The notes beneath the pieces are model-generated. The model searched no databases. It was given only the letters and a program-made list of their open reading frames with translations, and had not been told where the DNA came from. Source: Colwellia sp. D2M02 (GTDB lineage: Bacteria > Pseudomonadota > Gammaproteobacteria > Enterobacterales > Alteromonadaceae). Taken from it: DNA of 64,000 nt. Positions 1-9,710 of this stretch are shown piece by piece. The position numbers were made by a program, and so were the translations under genes. The stretch covers positions 92,204-156,203 of the forward strand of contig NZ_JAHKPW010000070.1 in the NCBI RefSeq assembly GCF_018860755.1. Direction: 5' to 3'. Position 1 is the first letter of the stretch; each line of letters opens with the position of its first letter.

Positions 1-66
1 TTCATAAAAGTGATTTTTGCTGATATTTCAATTTGTTAAGCACCTCTTAAACCGAGTTCAGGTTAA
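1..66 (+). repeat. Right end of a MITE-like dispersed repeat (cut by window start)
   Basis: This stretch, downstream of the TonB receptor gene, aligns with 35241-35298. Shared blocks are ATATTTCAAT-TGTTAAG and TTCAGGTTAA, and both copies end in TCAGGTTAA (58-66 here). The copy upstream of metA has the inverse TTAACCTGA at its other end. I see this as the right end of the same element. The left part lies outside the window. Confidence 0.5.
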
Positions 67-83
67 ATAGCGTTAGTGATTCT

Positions 84-2282
84 CTAAAAAGTCATGGTTA
101 AACCTATATAAGGGAATACACCAATATCTTCTTCGCCCGAAATATTGTATTCGGTTAAAGTATCATTATCTTCAGGGTCGTAGTAATAACCTGAAACATT
201 TTCTTGTGCCATCGCGTTAATGACTGCCATGGTCCATTTTGCATCATAGCCCCAATAGGTCGTTTGATAATTCGCTTCTAAATCAAGGCGGTGATAAACC
301 GGTAATGTTTTTGAATTTAGTTCGCCATAGTTTGGCAGAAAATGTCCCTCATGGTCGGGGTTATCTCTTAGCCCAGTGATGGGCGTATATTTTGCGCCAC
401 TACGTAAGGTAAAACGCAAACCAAAGTCCCAATGTTCGTTGAGCTGATAATTAGCAACCACATTAGCAACCAGTGGTGTATCAAGGTAATAATCGCTGGT
501 TATATTGGTTAAGTCATCGGTACGTTCACTTTGAGACCAGCTCAGAGATGCCCAGCCAAACCAGCCATTATGACGTTCTCGCCTTACTAACCATTCAATA
601 CCTTGCGCATTACCTGAGGTATCGCTAGTGTAGTGTAAGTCATTATCGGTTACAGCAATGTCTGTATTTGTTTGCGTATGCTCATCGGTTGAGCGGGGTA
701 AATCGGTGAGTGATTTATGGTAAATATCTAAAGAGGTGAACCATAAATCATTGAAATCATAATCAATACCCAGTGAGTAATGTATAGCCGTGGGCGACTT
801 TATATTAGGGTTACCAAGTTTTTTTAAGGCGGTATCAACATCAGGAAACCGGCTATAGGAGCCTGCTTTAGCCTTGATAGTGACTTGATTATTAACAAAC
901 CAGTCTAGGGCAATACGCGGATGAACAAAGCTTTGCTCGGTATAGTCATTACGCTCAGCGCGTACGCCAACGGTTAATAACCAGTTTGGATTTATTGCCC
1001 AAATTTCATCAAGATATACGGCGATGTTTTGATCAGACAATGAAGCCGTATCTTGTATTCTGTCACCTTTGTATTGATTACAGTCTGCATCGTTTTCAGT
1101 ACAGTAATAGGGGATCAAATCAAAATCATAATCAACATCGGTTTTGCTATAATCAATACCAAAGCCTAGCTTATGGTTATCAAACCAAGCGACTTGATAG
1201 AAAAATCGTACATCAAAGCTATTTTCATCGACATTAACAAACTGCCCTTGACCAAACTTTTCTTCAGTACTTTTTGCCGTGTGGCCAGCAACCAGTTGCA
1301 TAATTTTTTGCTCATCGCCGTAAAACTGCCAGGCTAAGCTTTGCGTATCAAAACTGGTGGTCATTTTGAAATCCCCAATCGTGTCGGGATCTATTCTACC
1401 TTGCTCTGATTGCTCAGAAATATTAACGCCGCCGGTATCACTGGCACCTGAGGCGGTAAACGTGAGCTTGTACGAATCGCCTAGTAACCATTGGTATTTA
1501 GCTTGGTAATCATCACTAATTGGCGCTTTGAAAACGGTATAACCTTCATCTTCTTCACCTTCAGGCAAAAACAAATGAATTTGGCTACGACGATACGATA
1601 AATAAAAGGCGCTATTTTCAGTCACGCTACCTTCGGTCATAAAACCACTTTTGAGCATACTTAGGTCAACCGTGGTGGTGAAGTCTTGGTGACGAGGATC
1701 GCGTAATTGCACATCAAAAATCCCCCCCGTTGCATTGCCATATTGGCTACCAAAAGCGGCGGCATGTAAGTCAAAGTTTCTAATTAAATTTTCATTAAAA
1801 ATACTATCGCCAAACAAGTGAAAAATATAACCTGTGGGAATATCATCTATATAAAAAGCATTATCATCGGGGGATGAGCCACGCACCGCAGGCGAGCCAG
1901 TATCTCCACCGGCATAAACAATGCCCGGTAAGCTGTAAACTGCGCTAAGAGGATCGTTACCAATACCTGCAACGCTTAACAATTGCTCTGTTTGCTCAGT
2001 CATTTCACTGTTAGCTTGGTTGCGTCTGCCGACCACGTTAATGACTTCAACCTCTTTTTCTAACTTGGCAACTTTTTGCTGCTCAGAATTCTTTTTCTGC
2101 TCAGCACTTTTTTGCGTGCCTTCATCAACAGCAAACACTGAGCTTGAGAGTAATGCACAAGTGATTGCTACTGATAGCTTAGTCCAAGTGCTAGGTAGTA
2201 ACTTATATGACGAGCTTGGTAATATTTTTAGTGATGTCCCTATCGATGTGCAAAGCACGGAAGTTAACGTATTTGCTTTCAT
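84..2282 (-). CDS. TonB-dependent outer-membrane receptor
   Basis: A 732-residue outer-membrane receptor, probably importing a metal chelate or organic nutrient with energy from TonB-ExbBD. The N-terminus is long and basic, with a hydrophobic stretch ending near LLSSSVFA (about residue 52) that fits a signal peptide. A plug domain follows (about 80-195, with VRGSSPDDNAFYIDDIP), then a long beta-barrel region of alternating aromatic strands. It ends in Phe (GLTMTF), the usual barrel terminus. The start is supported by AGGGA a few bases upstream. A coiled, charged stretch (QKSAEQKKNSEQQKVAKLEK) precedes the plug, which is unusual. The substrate cannot be told from sequence. No TonB partner or regulator sits next to it. 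Confidence 0.9.
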   Translation of the reverse strand: MKANTLTSVLCTSIGTSLKILPSSSYKLLPSTWTKLSVAITCALLSSSVFAVDEGTQKSAEQKKNSEQQKVAKLEKEVEVINVVGRRNQANSEMTEQTEQLLSVAGIGNDPLSAVYSLPGIVYAGGDTGSPAVRGSSPDDNAFYIDDIPTGYIFHLFGDSIFNENLIRNFDLHAAAFGSQYGNATGGIFDVQLRDPRHQDFTTTVDLSMLKSGFMTEGSVTENSAFYLSYRRSQIHLFLPEGEEDEGYTVFKAPISDDYQAKYQWLLGDSYKLTFTASGASDTGGVNISEQSEQGRIDPDTIGDFKMTTSFDTQSLAWQFYGDEQKIMQLVAGHTAKSTEEKFGQGQFVNVDENSFDVRFFYQVAWFDNHKLGFGIDYSKTDVDYDFDLIPYYCTENDADCNQYKGDRIQDTASLSDQNIAVYLDEIWAINPNWLLTVGVRAERNDYTEQSFVHPRIALDWFVNNQVTIKAKAGSYSRFPDVDTALKKLGNPNIKSPTAIHYSLGIDYDFNDLWFTSLDIYHKSLTDLPRSTDEHTQTNTDIAVTDNDLHYTSDTSGNAQGIEWLVRRERHNGWFGWASLSWSQSERTDDLTNITSDYYLDTPLVANVVANYQLNEHWDFGLRFTLRSGAKYTPITGLRDNPDHEGHFLPNYGELNSKTLPVYHRLDLEANYQTTYWGYDAKWTMAVINAMAQENVSGYYYDPEDNDTLTEYNISGEEDIGVFPYIGLTMTF

Positions 2283-2432
2283 GTTTATTCCCTATGATAT
2301 TTTATCTGTTTATTGCTTAGAGCTATTGATTGTTCAGATCTAATTATTAAGGGGTATTTTGGTTTACCTGCTTGTGTGAATCAGTAACGCAAGTGTTGAT
2401 AACATGTGCGAGAAATGTCAGAAATTGTAAGA

Positions 2433-2476
2433 TAAAGCTTATAGGCACTAGATAGCGTGAGTCCCCATAAGCTTTT
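2433..2476 (-). terminator. Weak stem-loop after the FG-GAP lipoprotein gene
   Basis: A nine-base inverted repeat (AAAGCTTAT / ATAAGCTTT) with a long loop lies between the two minus-strand genes, downstream of the 2494-4374 gene. The T-tract is poor, so termination is only a suggestion. Confidence 0.3.
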
Positions 2477-2493
2477 ATTGGAGGGGGGATTTG

Positions 2494-4374
2494 CTAATTG
2501 ATAGGGTAGCCGTTGATGTTTTCTAGCCAAGTAAAGGCTACACCGTTTTGATCACCAAGTTTGATATCTAAGTCACCATCATTATCTACATCTTCAAAGC
2601 CTAAAATATTGGCTTGGCCTGCGTAATATGCATCCATTTTTTGCGAAGTAATTAATACTCTTTTTTGATTTGCCAGCGTATAAGTTATATAAGCATCACT
2701 TGGATACTGATAGGTATCATAAGTTACATAGCTTGTTGTATTATCAATAAGTTCATCTTGATTCAAATGTAAATCAGTGCTTATTGCTCTGAACTTAAAG
2801 AACAAATCAGTATAATAATTTTTAAGAATCTCATGACTAACTGCATCGTTGGAGTCTAGTGATAAATGAACTAAAAAACCTCCTTTAAGATCGTTGTGGG
2901 CAATATCGGCTCCTTTGATGCCAAGCCATTCTAAGAATGGATCTTCGTCAATATTTTCTCTGTAAATGTTAGTAAACCAAAAAGGGGACTCAATAAAGTC
3001 TATATAAGGTGCTTTTAGAACAAATAATTTTTTAACTGATGAGGTTAATCCCAGCAGACTTTCAGTTTGTAATAATATTTCGTCTTTACCTTGCTCATCA
3101 ATATTTGTGACTATTAAATCTGACATCCCTACACTATATCCATCAAGTTGTAGTGTAGCTAAAGGCGATAAAGATATTTCAGTAAAGTCAAAAACTTTAA
3201 TAATGGGAGTTGAAGTTCTTGCGTTAGGTATTGAGTAAGCTAAAAACAATTTGTTATCGACTTCTGCAAAGCTGTATTGCAGGACATTATCTTCAAGTTG
3301 GAATACTTGTTTTCGATTAAAGTGATTAATGGATAAGTTGAAATCCAGCGTAATGATTTCTTTTAGGTTTTCGATTAAAACTAACTTTGGTATTCCGTGA
3401 TTAAAATTGACAAGGTCAGCATACTGGCTATGGGGGGTGTTACTAATGAGTGATTCAATAAAATGAGTGTCATTATCTTGCTTTTCAGATAAATAAAAAT
3501 ATAACGCATTTTCAGTAGAGCAAAAATAGTCATTAATACCATCTTGGTTATAATCAAACTCTCGCTTTTCTTCATCGTCAGTCACGACACAGTGCTGAGT
3601 TTTTAACAACACATCTGATGGGAAAGCTGTCGTTATCGACGAACTATAGCTCACCTCTTGATTAATTATATGCTCTGGCCATGCTTGGGTATCTTGTATT
3701 GGTTTGATGTTAACTACGGTGTCAAAATCTATAGTGGTATCGTCATGAACGATTGATAATTTTATAGGAACCTCTTCAGTTATTCCTTCACCGCGAACAT
3801 ACTCAGTGCCGCGTACATCACTTGGATCATATTCTGAAGTTAATGGTTTGCTAGCAAAAAATCGAACCCTTGACGGTGAAATACTTGTTAATGAGTAGTT
3901 ATTATTGCCAGATAACTGCCATGAAAACCCAATTTCGGAGTTAGCGATATTATTGAGAGTGGCTTGTACATCAACATATCTCTGTGAAATAGCACCAAAT
4001 GGTAGCACAAAGTCTATTTCTATTGCAGGTACGATAAAGCTACTTGTGGTTGATGTTGTATTACCTTCACTGTCAGTAACGGTTAATGAAATGCTGTATT
4101 GCGTATCTGTTGTGACGAGAGGAATATCATAAGTTATCTCTGTAACATCGCTAAAGCGTAAATTAATTCCCGCGTCTGATGTTAACTCCCAGTTAGCACT
4201 CATAGTGTCATTTTCAGTATCGGAGATTTGTGAGGTGATGAGAAACGACTCTAATGATAAAGCGCTCTGAGGGTGTATGATTTTTGCTGTCGGTGCTTGG
4301 TTTGGTTTATCATCTGAATCGTTGCAGCCAGTTACGCATAATAAACACATAAGTAATGTAATTTTGAAGCTCAT
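2494..4374 (-). CDS. Lipoprotein with PKD/Ig-like domain and FG-GAP (VCBS) repeats
   Basis: A 626-residue predicted lipoprotein. The N-terminus is a short signal peptide ending in a lipobox (CVTGC, Cys17) followed by CNDSDD, whose Asp-rich start is common for inner- or outer-membrane lipoproteins. Residues about 25-115 look like a PKD/Ig-like domain (NQAPTAKI opening, SISLTVTDSEGN near the end). The middle is unassigned. The C-terminus has a Ca-binding FG-GAP signature (DVDNDGDLDIKLGD). Such proteins are usually surface or periplasmic adhesion or scaffold proteins. A distant relative by architecture is the large protein at 40973-44134. The actual role is unknown. Confidence 0.75.
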   Translation of the reverse strand: MSFKITLLMCLLCVTGCNDSDDKPNQAPTAKIIHPQSALSLESFLITSQISDTENDTMSANWELTSDAGINLRFSDVTEITYDIPLVTTDTQYSISLTVTDSEGNTTSTTSSFIVPAIEIDFVLPFGAISQRYVDVQATLNNIANSEIGFSWQLSGNNNYSLTSISPSRVRFFASKPLTSEYDPSDVRGTEYVRGEGITEEVPIKLSIVHDDTTIDFDTVVNIKPIQDTQAWPEHIINQEVSYSSSITTAFPSDVLLKTQHCVVTDDEEKREFDYNQDGINDYFCSTENALYFYLSEKQDNDTHFIESLISNTPHSQYADLVNFNHGIPKLVLIENLKEIITLDFNLSINHFNRKQVFQLEDNVLQYSFAEVDNKLFLAYSIPNARTSTPIIKVFDFTEISLSPLATLQLDGYSVGMSDLIVTNIDEQGKDEILLQTESLLGLTSSVKKLFVLKAPYIDFIESPFWFTNIYRENIDEDPFLEWLGIKGADIAHNDLKGGFLVHLSLDSNDAVSHEILKNYYTDLFFKFRAISTDLHLNQDELIDNTTSYVTYDTYQYPSDAYITYTLANQKRVLITSQKMDAYYAGQANILGFEDVDNDGDLDIKLGDQNGVAFTWLENINGYPIN

Positions 4375-4545
4375 AAAATCCCTTTTAACTCCTGAGTATT
4401 ATAACTGACGTAAATATTTTTGAATATTTATCTTATTAGTACCGCAGGTTTTTATTGTTTAGGCGCATATTTTATGAGTTATTAAATTGACTTGCAAAAG
4501 ATATTAATTAGTATTTCACCTCTTTGTTATAACGTTGAATGATAC

Positions 4546-5757
4546 ATGCCAAATTTTAGTGTAAACCAGATAAACACCAAAAACACAAAGCCAAAATTTA
4601 GCTGGCAAGATCCATTGTTGCTTGAATCACTCTTGTCAGAAGAAGAGCGCTTGGTGCGTGATAGCGCTCAGCAGTTTTGCCAAGAAAAGTTGCAACCACG
4701 TATTTTACAGGCCAACCGCCAAGAGCATTTTGATATCAATATTATGCGTGAATTTGGTGCGCTAGGATTATTAGGGGCAACCCTTGATGAAAAGTATGGT
4801 GGCGCTGGCGTAAGTCATGTCAGTTATGGGTTGATTGCTCGTGAAGTAGAGCGTGTAGATAGTGGTTATCGCAGTGCCATGAGCGTGCAGTCGTCTTTGG
4901 TTATGCATCCAATTTATGCTTTTGGCAGTGAAGCACAAAAAATGAAGTATTTACCTAAGCTCGCCACCGGTGAATTAATTGGCTGCTTTGGTTTAACTGA
5001 GCCTAATTCAGGATCAGACCCTGCCAGTATGGCATCTAAAGCGGTAGCCGTTGATGGCGGTTATCAACTTAACGGCAGCAAAATGTGGATAACCAATTCA
5101 CCCATTGCTGATATTTTTATTGTCTGGGCAAAGCTTGATGGCGTGATCCGAGGCTTTATTTTAGAAAAAGGCATGGCAGGGCTATCGACTCCTAAAATTG
5201 ACGGTAAGTTTAGCTTGCGCGCGTCAATTACCGGTGAAATTGTGATGGACAATGTTTTTGTTGCTGCTGAAAACCTATTGCCAGATGCCAAAGGCTTATC
5301 AGGACCTTTTTCGTGTTTAAATAAAGCGCGTTACGGTATTGCGTGGGGCGCATTAGGCGCTGCAGAGTTTTGCTGGCACAGTGCTCGGCAATATACTTTA
5401 GATAGAGAACAATTTGGTAAACCGCTCGCGGCAACACAATTAATTCAAAAAAAACTCGCCGATATGCAAACTGAAATCACCACCGGCTTACTTGCCTGTG
5501 TTCAAGCAGGCAAGTTAATGGATGCTAATAGCTTAGCCCCTGAAGCTATTTCACTGATCAAGCGTAACTCTTGTGGTAAAGCGTTAGCTATAGCACGTGA
5601 AGCGCGTGATATGCATGGTGGCAATGGCATTAGTGATGAATTTCATGTTATGCGCCACGTGATGAATTTAGAAGCGGTGAATACCTATGAAGGCACCCAC
5701 GATATTCACGCGCTTATTTTAGGTAGAGCTCAAACCGGCTTGCAGGCGTTTTTTTAA
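4546..5757 (+). CDS. gcdH: Glutaryl-CoA dehydrogenase
   Basis: A 403-residue FAD enzyme of the acyl-CoA dehydrogenase family. It oxidises and decarboxylates glutaryl-CoA to crotonyl-CoA in lysine and tryptophan breakdown, passing electrons to ETF. The family signature [14 protein letters not shown] lies near residues 146-159, and the flavin-side KMWITNS motif near 181. Near the C-terminus is [17 protein letters not shown], in which Glu is the catalytic base; this motif is typical of the glutaryl-CoA branch rather than of medium- or short-chain enzymes. The length is normal for the family. The Shine-Dalgarno sequence is poor. The gene stands alone, without an adjacent LysR regulator or CoA-transferase. 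Confidence 0.92.
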   Translation: MPNFSVNQINTKNTKPKFSWQDPLLLESLLSEEERLVRDSAQQFCQEKLQPRILQANRQEHFDINIMREFGALGLLGATLDEKYGGAGVSHVSYGLIAREVERVDSGYRSAMSVQSSLVMHPIYAFGSEAQKMKYLPKLATGELIGCFGLTEPNSGSDPASMASKAVAVDGGYQLNGSKMWITNSPIADIFIVWAKLDGVIRGFILEKGMAGLSTPKIDGKFSLRASITGEIVMDNVFVAAENLLPDAKGLSGPFSCLNKARYGIAWGALGAAEFCWHSARQYTLDREQFGKPLAATQLIQKKLADMQTEITTGLLACVQAGKLMDANSLAPEAISLIKRNSCGKALAIAREARDMHGGNGISDEFHVMRHVMNLEAVNTYEGTHDIHALILGRAQTGLQAFF

Positions 5758-5763
5758 CTGCCT

Positions 5764-7077
5764 TTACTGGGATGGATTAAGATGCTTAATCATAAACATA
5801 CCATCCCAGTGCTTGTTCCAGTTATTCACAGGAATGAGTGCATTATACTCATGCCCAAACATCATCATACCTTGTGCTCTGTCACTGTTAATATTTTTAT
5901 AATCAATAAACAGCGCCGAGTTGTGGTCGCGTAACTCATCTTTATTGTTAGTAGCGCTATTGAAATAAGGCAATAATGCAGTTTCTAGGCGTTGCTGTTG
6001 CTCCGTGTTAGTTAATTCAGGAAGTGGGATAACCGATAAGTCTCTAAACTCTCTATAACTACCTTGAATGCCAGAAAAGTGCGCGATATAAATTTCATCG
6101 GCATAACGCTTATCAAGCAGGCTACCTAAATTGTCGTATCGACTTTGAAAGGCTCCTTGTCGGTTTAAGTGAATATAATGACCCCAAACAATCACTTTTT
6201 TATTTGGGTAAGCGTGGTCGATTAACCACTGAACGTTATCAGCCATTGGTAAATCATGTTCGTCGTGGCGGCGACTACCCCACATTACTTCCGCTATTCT
6301 AATAATGCCGTGAATTAAACGGGCTACATATTGAGCTGACTCATAACCCGTTTCGAGCGTGTTTATGTTATTGAGTTGATCATAAAGCCAATAGCTTTGT
6401 TTAATGTAGTTATCTTGCAAGTTTTTATCGGTTAATGATGATTGTCGCTCAATAATTTCCTGGCTATAACGTTTATAAAACCGCCAATCAAATTTCAGGT
6501 CTATGCTTGAATTTATCGTGCTGGGCACTGCAGCATGGCTTAAAAATTTTTTACTCTGTGTTTCAATAAAGTTAACCGCATGTTGACGGCTTAACTCTCC
6601 ACTTAATCGACCGTCAAAGCCTGCTAATACCAAGGGTGTTTTGTCTTTTCTTTTACTATCAATATAGTCAAATAACTCAATGAAACTTTCATCGCTAGCA
6701 TACATATAAAAAATGTTACCAGGAGCACTCTTTTTAATTGCTGTGTTTTTGTTTTGCCATATTTGTTGAACATCAAATAGTCCACTTTCTAACAACAATA
6801 CTTCAAAGCCTTGATGTTGGTGCAAGTATTGAACTATTCGGCTTTTAAGTGCAAAGCCTTCTTGTTCACCATGAGTTAGCTCATCAATAAATACAATACG
6901 TTTGTCGCTAATGGCTTCACCAAAGGACGCTAAGTCATCAAAATTGTCAGTACGATTAATATCAACCTTGTTAACCTGATTAATGATGGGGTTAAGTTTA
7001 TTTTCACCAACGATTTCAGCGAATGTTTCAGTAATAAAAAATGTCATTATGACTAGCACAAAGGTAAGTTTATTCAT
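5764..7077 (-). CDS. Secreted erythromycin-esterase-like protein
   Basis: A 437-residue protein with a signal peptide (hydrophobic to about residue 20, ending TFA). It belongs to the erythromycin esterase-like family, whose founding members EreA/EreB hydrolyse macrolide lactones; many environmental members have no known substrate. Visible family features are DELTHGEQEG near residues 65-74, an E in LLLESGLFD, and VIVWGHYIHLNRQG with the conserved His. The THG and the Glu are catalytic in Ere enzymes. It ends six bases from the convergent gcdH stop and starts just downstream of the cytochrome b561 gene on the same strand, so these two could be co-transcribed. A role in resistance is not implied. 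Confidence 0.8.
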   Translation of the reverse strand: MNKLTFVLVIMTFFITETFAEIVGENKLNPIINQVNKVDINRTDNFDDLASFGEAISDKRIVFIDELTHGEQEGFALKSRIVQYLHQHQGFEVLLLESGLFDVQQIWQNKNTAIKKSAPGNIFYMYASDESFIELFDYIDSKRKDKTPLVLAGFDGRLSGELSRQHAVNFIETQSKKFLSHAAVPSTINSSIDLKFDWRFYKRYSQEIIERQSSLTDKNLQDNYIKQSYWLYDQLNNINTLETGYESAQYVARLIHGIIRIAEVMWGSRRHDEHDLPMADNVQWLIDHAYPNKKVIVWGHYIHLNRQGAFQSRYDNLGSLLDKRYADEIYIAHFSGIQGSYREFRDLSVIPLPELTNTEQQQRLETALLPYFNSATNNKDELRDHNSALFIDYKNINSDRAQGMMMFGHEYNALIPVNNWNKHWDGMFMIKHLNPSQ

Positions 7078-7086
7078 GATTAATCC

Positions 7087-7635
7087 TTAGGTGTTTTCAC
7101 TTGGTTTTTTATTTAACATTCGGTTTAAGGTTTGGTCTTTATTAATAAAGTGATGCTTTAACGCTGCGCCCACGTGCAAGACGACAACTCCTGCAAACAA
7201 ATACCCTAATAAACCATGCAGTGTTTTACCTAAGCTGCCTAATAGCTCGTTATAAGGGATCACTTGTTGTTCGCTGTTCAAGTTCTTTGGAATGATATGC
7301 CATTCAAATAGTGAAAACCCATAGCCAGCAAACCCAGAGTAAACCATACCAGATAAAGGCATTAGCATAAGAAGTGCTAATAAAAATAAGTGAACAAAAT
7401 TAACTAACTTGGCTTGACTAGTACCTTTACTTGCCGACTCCCAAACATGTTTTTTTCGCCAAAAAAGTCGAGCGATAATTAATAACAAAGCAATTAAGCC
7501 AAATGATTTGTGCCAATGGTATAAAGCGTAGGTTTCAGTGTTAGCCATATATAAACCCACAAGGGTAATAGCAATAATAACGAACGCCATTACCCAGTGA
7601 AAAGTACGTGTTATTGCGATATTTGAAGTAGCCAT
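7087..7635 (-). CDS. Cytochrome b561 family membrane protein
   Basis: A 182-residue integral membrane protein of the prokaryotic b561 family, which binds two haems b and passes electrons from the quinone pool. Four hydrophobic helices are visible. Candidate haem ligands are His in RTFHWVMAF, in YHWHKSFG, in KTLHGLLGY and in VVLHVGAALKHH. I chose MATSNIAITR as the start because the family begins just before the first helix. An upstream in-frame ATG at 7671 would add 12 unlikely residues. It lies directly upstream of the erythromycin-esterase-like gene with a nine-base gap, suggesting one transcript. Confidence 0.85.
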   Translation of the reverse strand: MATSNIAITRTFHWVMAFVIIAITLVGLYMANTETYALYHWHKSFGLIALLLIIARLFWRKKHVWESASKGTSQAKLVNFVHLFLLALLMLMPLSGMVYSGFAGYGFSLFEWHIIPKNLNSEQQVIPYNELLGSLGKTLHGLLGYLFAGVVVLHVGAALKHHFINKDQTLNRMLNKKPSENT

Positions 7636-7725
7636 AAATATTCTTACTGTCTGAATGAAAAGTAAAAGCACGATAAGAATAAATGAACTTTGCTACTAGT
7701 GTCTTGGGGTGAAAGTCTTTATTTT

Positions 7726-7798
7726 GTGACCAGTGACCAGTGACCAGTGACCAGTGACCAGTGACCAGTGACCAGTGACCAGTGACCAGTGACCAGTG
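7726..7798. repeat. Perfect heptamer tandem repeat, (GTGACCA) x10
   Basis: Ten exact copies of GTGACCA run from 7726 to 7795, followed by a partial GTG. The array is intergenic, between the start of the cytochrome b561 gene and the stop of the LytTR gene. A seven-base unit is out of register with codons and no coding frame covers it. Perfect identity of all units suggests recent slippage expansion. Confidence 0.97.
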
Positions 7799-7873
7799 GT
7801 TTTAAAATGGAATAACAGCTTAGTTACTGAGTTAAGTAAAATCGGCTTTAGCGAATTGTTATTTTTTGAACGA

Positions 7874-8788
7874 TTATGCGTGCACTAGTGTTTTAATGGT
7901 GTGTTTCAGTTTTTTACTGATATTGATAGTTTGTTGGTTGTCTAATGTGATTTGACTGGTGCCTGAGCCGTTAGTGCTAAGCTGAATTATTTTGCTCAGG
8001 TTAACAATATGACTTCGGTGAACTTGCATGAATTGTTGCTCGGGTAAGTTAGCTAACATGTCTTTTAATGGTGTTCGCAAAATGTATTGCGTGTTTTGGC
8101 AAATAATATCGACGTAATTTCCTGCTGCACTGATTAAGTAAACCTCGTCAAAAGGTAAGGTTATTGTTAATCCTAAGTGTTCAACGTTGATGCCAGTAAT
8201 TGCCGCTTTATGTTTTTCGATAGTATTGTCAGCGTGAACTAATTGCGTATCACAATGCTTTAGTGACTCACTCACGGGCTGGGTATGGATACTAGTTGTG
8301 TTATTCGTATTGTTTTCATCAGCATTGCTTTTATTGGTATTACTTTCAGATACCGAAGGCGTTGATGTTGAGTTAAGTTTTTGCTGGAACAAACTTAAGT
8401 ACCAACAAAGTGCAATTAAAACAAAAGTAATACTATATTTAGGGAAGTAAGCAATAACATGAGGTATTACGGAGTCTACACGCCAATTCGCATTATCAGT
8501 GACAAAATAAATAACCTCTCGGGTAAATGTCGCTAAAAATATACTCAATAAACCGACGATAATAAAACTAGTTATTAGTGATTTTCGTTGCTTTAACCAC
8601 GCTAAACTTGAAATCGTTAACGGTGTATAAGCTAACCACATTCCCCACTCTTTAAGCCACCATGTTAGTGAATCTACAAAGTCATATTGTTCAGTAAATA
8701 AATACTGACGCCAAAAAATACAATAAATATTAAAGATAATAAAATACGCTGCCCAGCCAATATAGGTATTTTTAATTAAAGAGTTCAT
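7874..8788 (-). CDS. Membrane-anchored LytTR DNA-binding regulator
   Basis: A 304-residue one-component regulator. The first 135 residues contain about four transmembrane helices (WAAYFIIFNIYCIFW, WLAYTPLTISSLAWL, FIIVGLLSIFLATF, YSITFVLIALCWYLSLF). A Ser/Asn/Thr-rich linker follows (about 140-190). A C-terminal LytTR domain (about 205-304) carries the family hallmarks YLISAAGNYVDI, LRTPLKDM and QVHRSHIVNL. LytTR domains bind tandem imperfect direct repeats, often upstream of their own gene or neighbours. No receiver domain is present, so the membrane part is probably the sensor. Targets are unknown; the heptamer array lies just downstream. Confidence 0.85.
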   Translation of the reverse strand: MNSLIKNTYIGWAAYFIIFNIYCIFWRQYLFTEQYDFVDSLTWWLKEWGMWLAYTPLTISSLAWLKQRKSLITSFIIVGLLSIFLATFTREVIYFVTDNANWRVDSVIPHVIAYFPKYSITFVLIALCWYLSLFQQKLNSTSTPSVSESNTNKSNADENNTNNTTSIHTQPVSESLKHCDTQLVHADNTIEKHKAAITGINVEHLGLTITLPFDEVYLISAAGNYVDIICQNTQYILRTPLKDMLANLPEQQFMQVHRSHIVNLSKIIQLSTNGSGTSQITLDNQQTINISKKLKHTIKTLVHA

Positions 8789-9112
8789 TGGATTTATTTT
8801 AGGTTGTGTTTAAGTTGAGTAGAGGTTGAACTGATGGAGTCAGCATTAGTAAATATTGCGCGTTACCATAACAATTGAGCTTATAAATGTGAATAGTGAT
8901 TTAAGTCGTTAGTGATTAAAATTAACGAAAAAAGCCCCTAGGCTACACACTAATCGCCGCGATTAAAATGCTTTTAGCTCGAACGAAGTTTAACCGTGAA
9001 GGTCAACAGCTCCTAATAATCGGCTTTAGATAAGTGTTTGCTTGCTGAGCTTTATTCGCCTTTATGATAAGCTCTGTAACTTATCTCTTACTCATGCCTG
9101 CCGATAAAAACT
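8789..9112. other. Divergent intergenic region, no gene seen
   Basis: This stretch separates the LytTR gene from the DUF3750 lipoprotein gene, which are transcribed divergently, so it must hold both promoters. I see no convincing ORF, RNA gene or operator. A GC-richer patch around 8935-9015 (AGCCCCTAGGCT, short stem) could be structured but is not recognisable. Confidence 0.5.
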
Positions 9113-9640
9113 ATGAAATATTATACAATTATTTTGCTTTTACTTTTTGTTAATGCCTGTAGTAATAATGACTGGCGTACTGCCAGTAGAGAGCCTGCTG
9201 GCATAGCACCAGTGCCAAGTGAAGAGAGCCGCGCAGTTATTGAGTTTTATGCTGCCGATGCGTTTAGTTGGCGTGGTTGGTTTGCCGTGCACCCGTGGAT
9301 TGCCATTAAAGAAGAGCAAGCGAGCGAGTACAGTGTTTATGAGGTAACGGGCTGGCAAGTTAAACGAGGATTGCCTGCTATTCGAGAATATCAAACGCCG
9401 ACTCCTGATCGGTACTGGTTTGGCGCTAAACCTGAGTTATTACTTTCCATTAAAGGCGACAGGGCTAAAGTGCTTATTCCTAAAATTAAAGCGGCTATTG
9501 CGTTATACCCTTGGATGAATGAATACAGTGTTTTTCCTGGCCCTAACAGTAATACTTTTGTTGCTTGGGTTGGGCTGCAAGTACCAGAGCTTGAGTTAGC
9601 ACTACCATTTAATGCTATTGGCAGCGGTTACGCCAAATAA
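9113..9640 (+). CDS. DUF3750 family lipoprotein
   Basis: A 175-residue predicted lipoprotein with a signal peptide ending in the lipobox VNAC (Cys16). The body matches the DUF3750 pattern as I know it: a strand-rich opening (RAVIEFYAADAFSWRGWFAVHPWIAIK), then YSVYEVTGWQV, and a distal PWMNEYSVFPGPNSNTFVAW block. The function of this family is not established. The conserved NSNTF stretch resembles LysM-adjacent or NlpC-like catalytic loops only superficially, and I make no enzymatic claim. No operon partner is evident. Confidence 0.8.
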   Translation: MKYYTIILLLLFVNACSNNDWRTASREPAGIAPVPSEESRAVIEFYAADAFSWRGWFAVHPWIAIKEEQASEYSVYEVTGWQVKRGLPAIREYQTPTPDRYWFGAKPELLLSIKGDRAKVLIPKIKAAIALYPWMNEYSVFPGPNSNTFVAWVGLQVPELELALPFNAIGSGYAK

Positions 9641-9710
9641 GCAGAGCCTAGACATAAACCTAAGCTAGCGTAGTCATTAAAATTGGAGTTTATAGCGTAA
9701 TTTAATTTGC

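Noticed and set aside
5764-7077. Macrolide resistance gene
   Set aside because: Only the general erythromycin-esterase-like fold and motifs are present. The gene is chromosomal with a signal peptide and has no resistance context.
7726-7798. CRISPR array reading of the GTGACCA repeats
   Set aside because: The units are seven bases with no spacers, so it is a simple tandem repeat.
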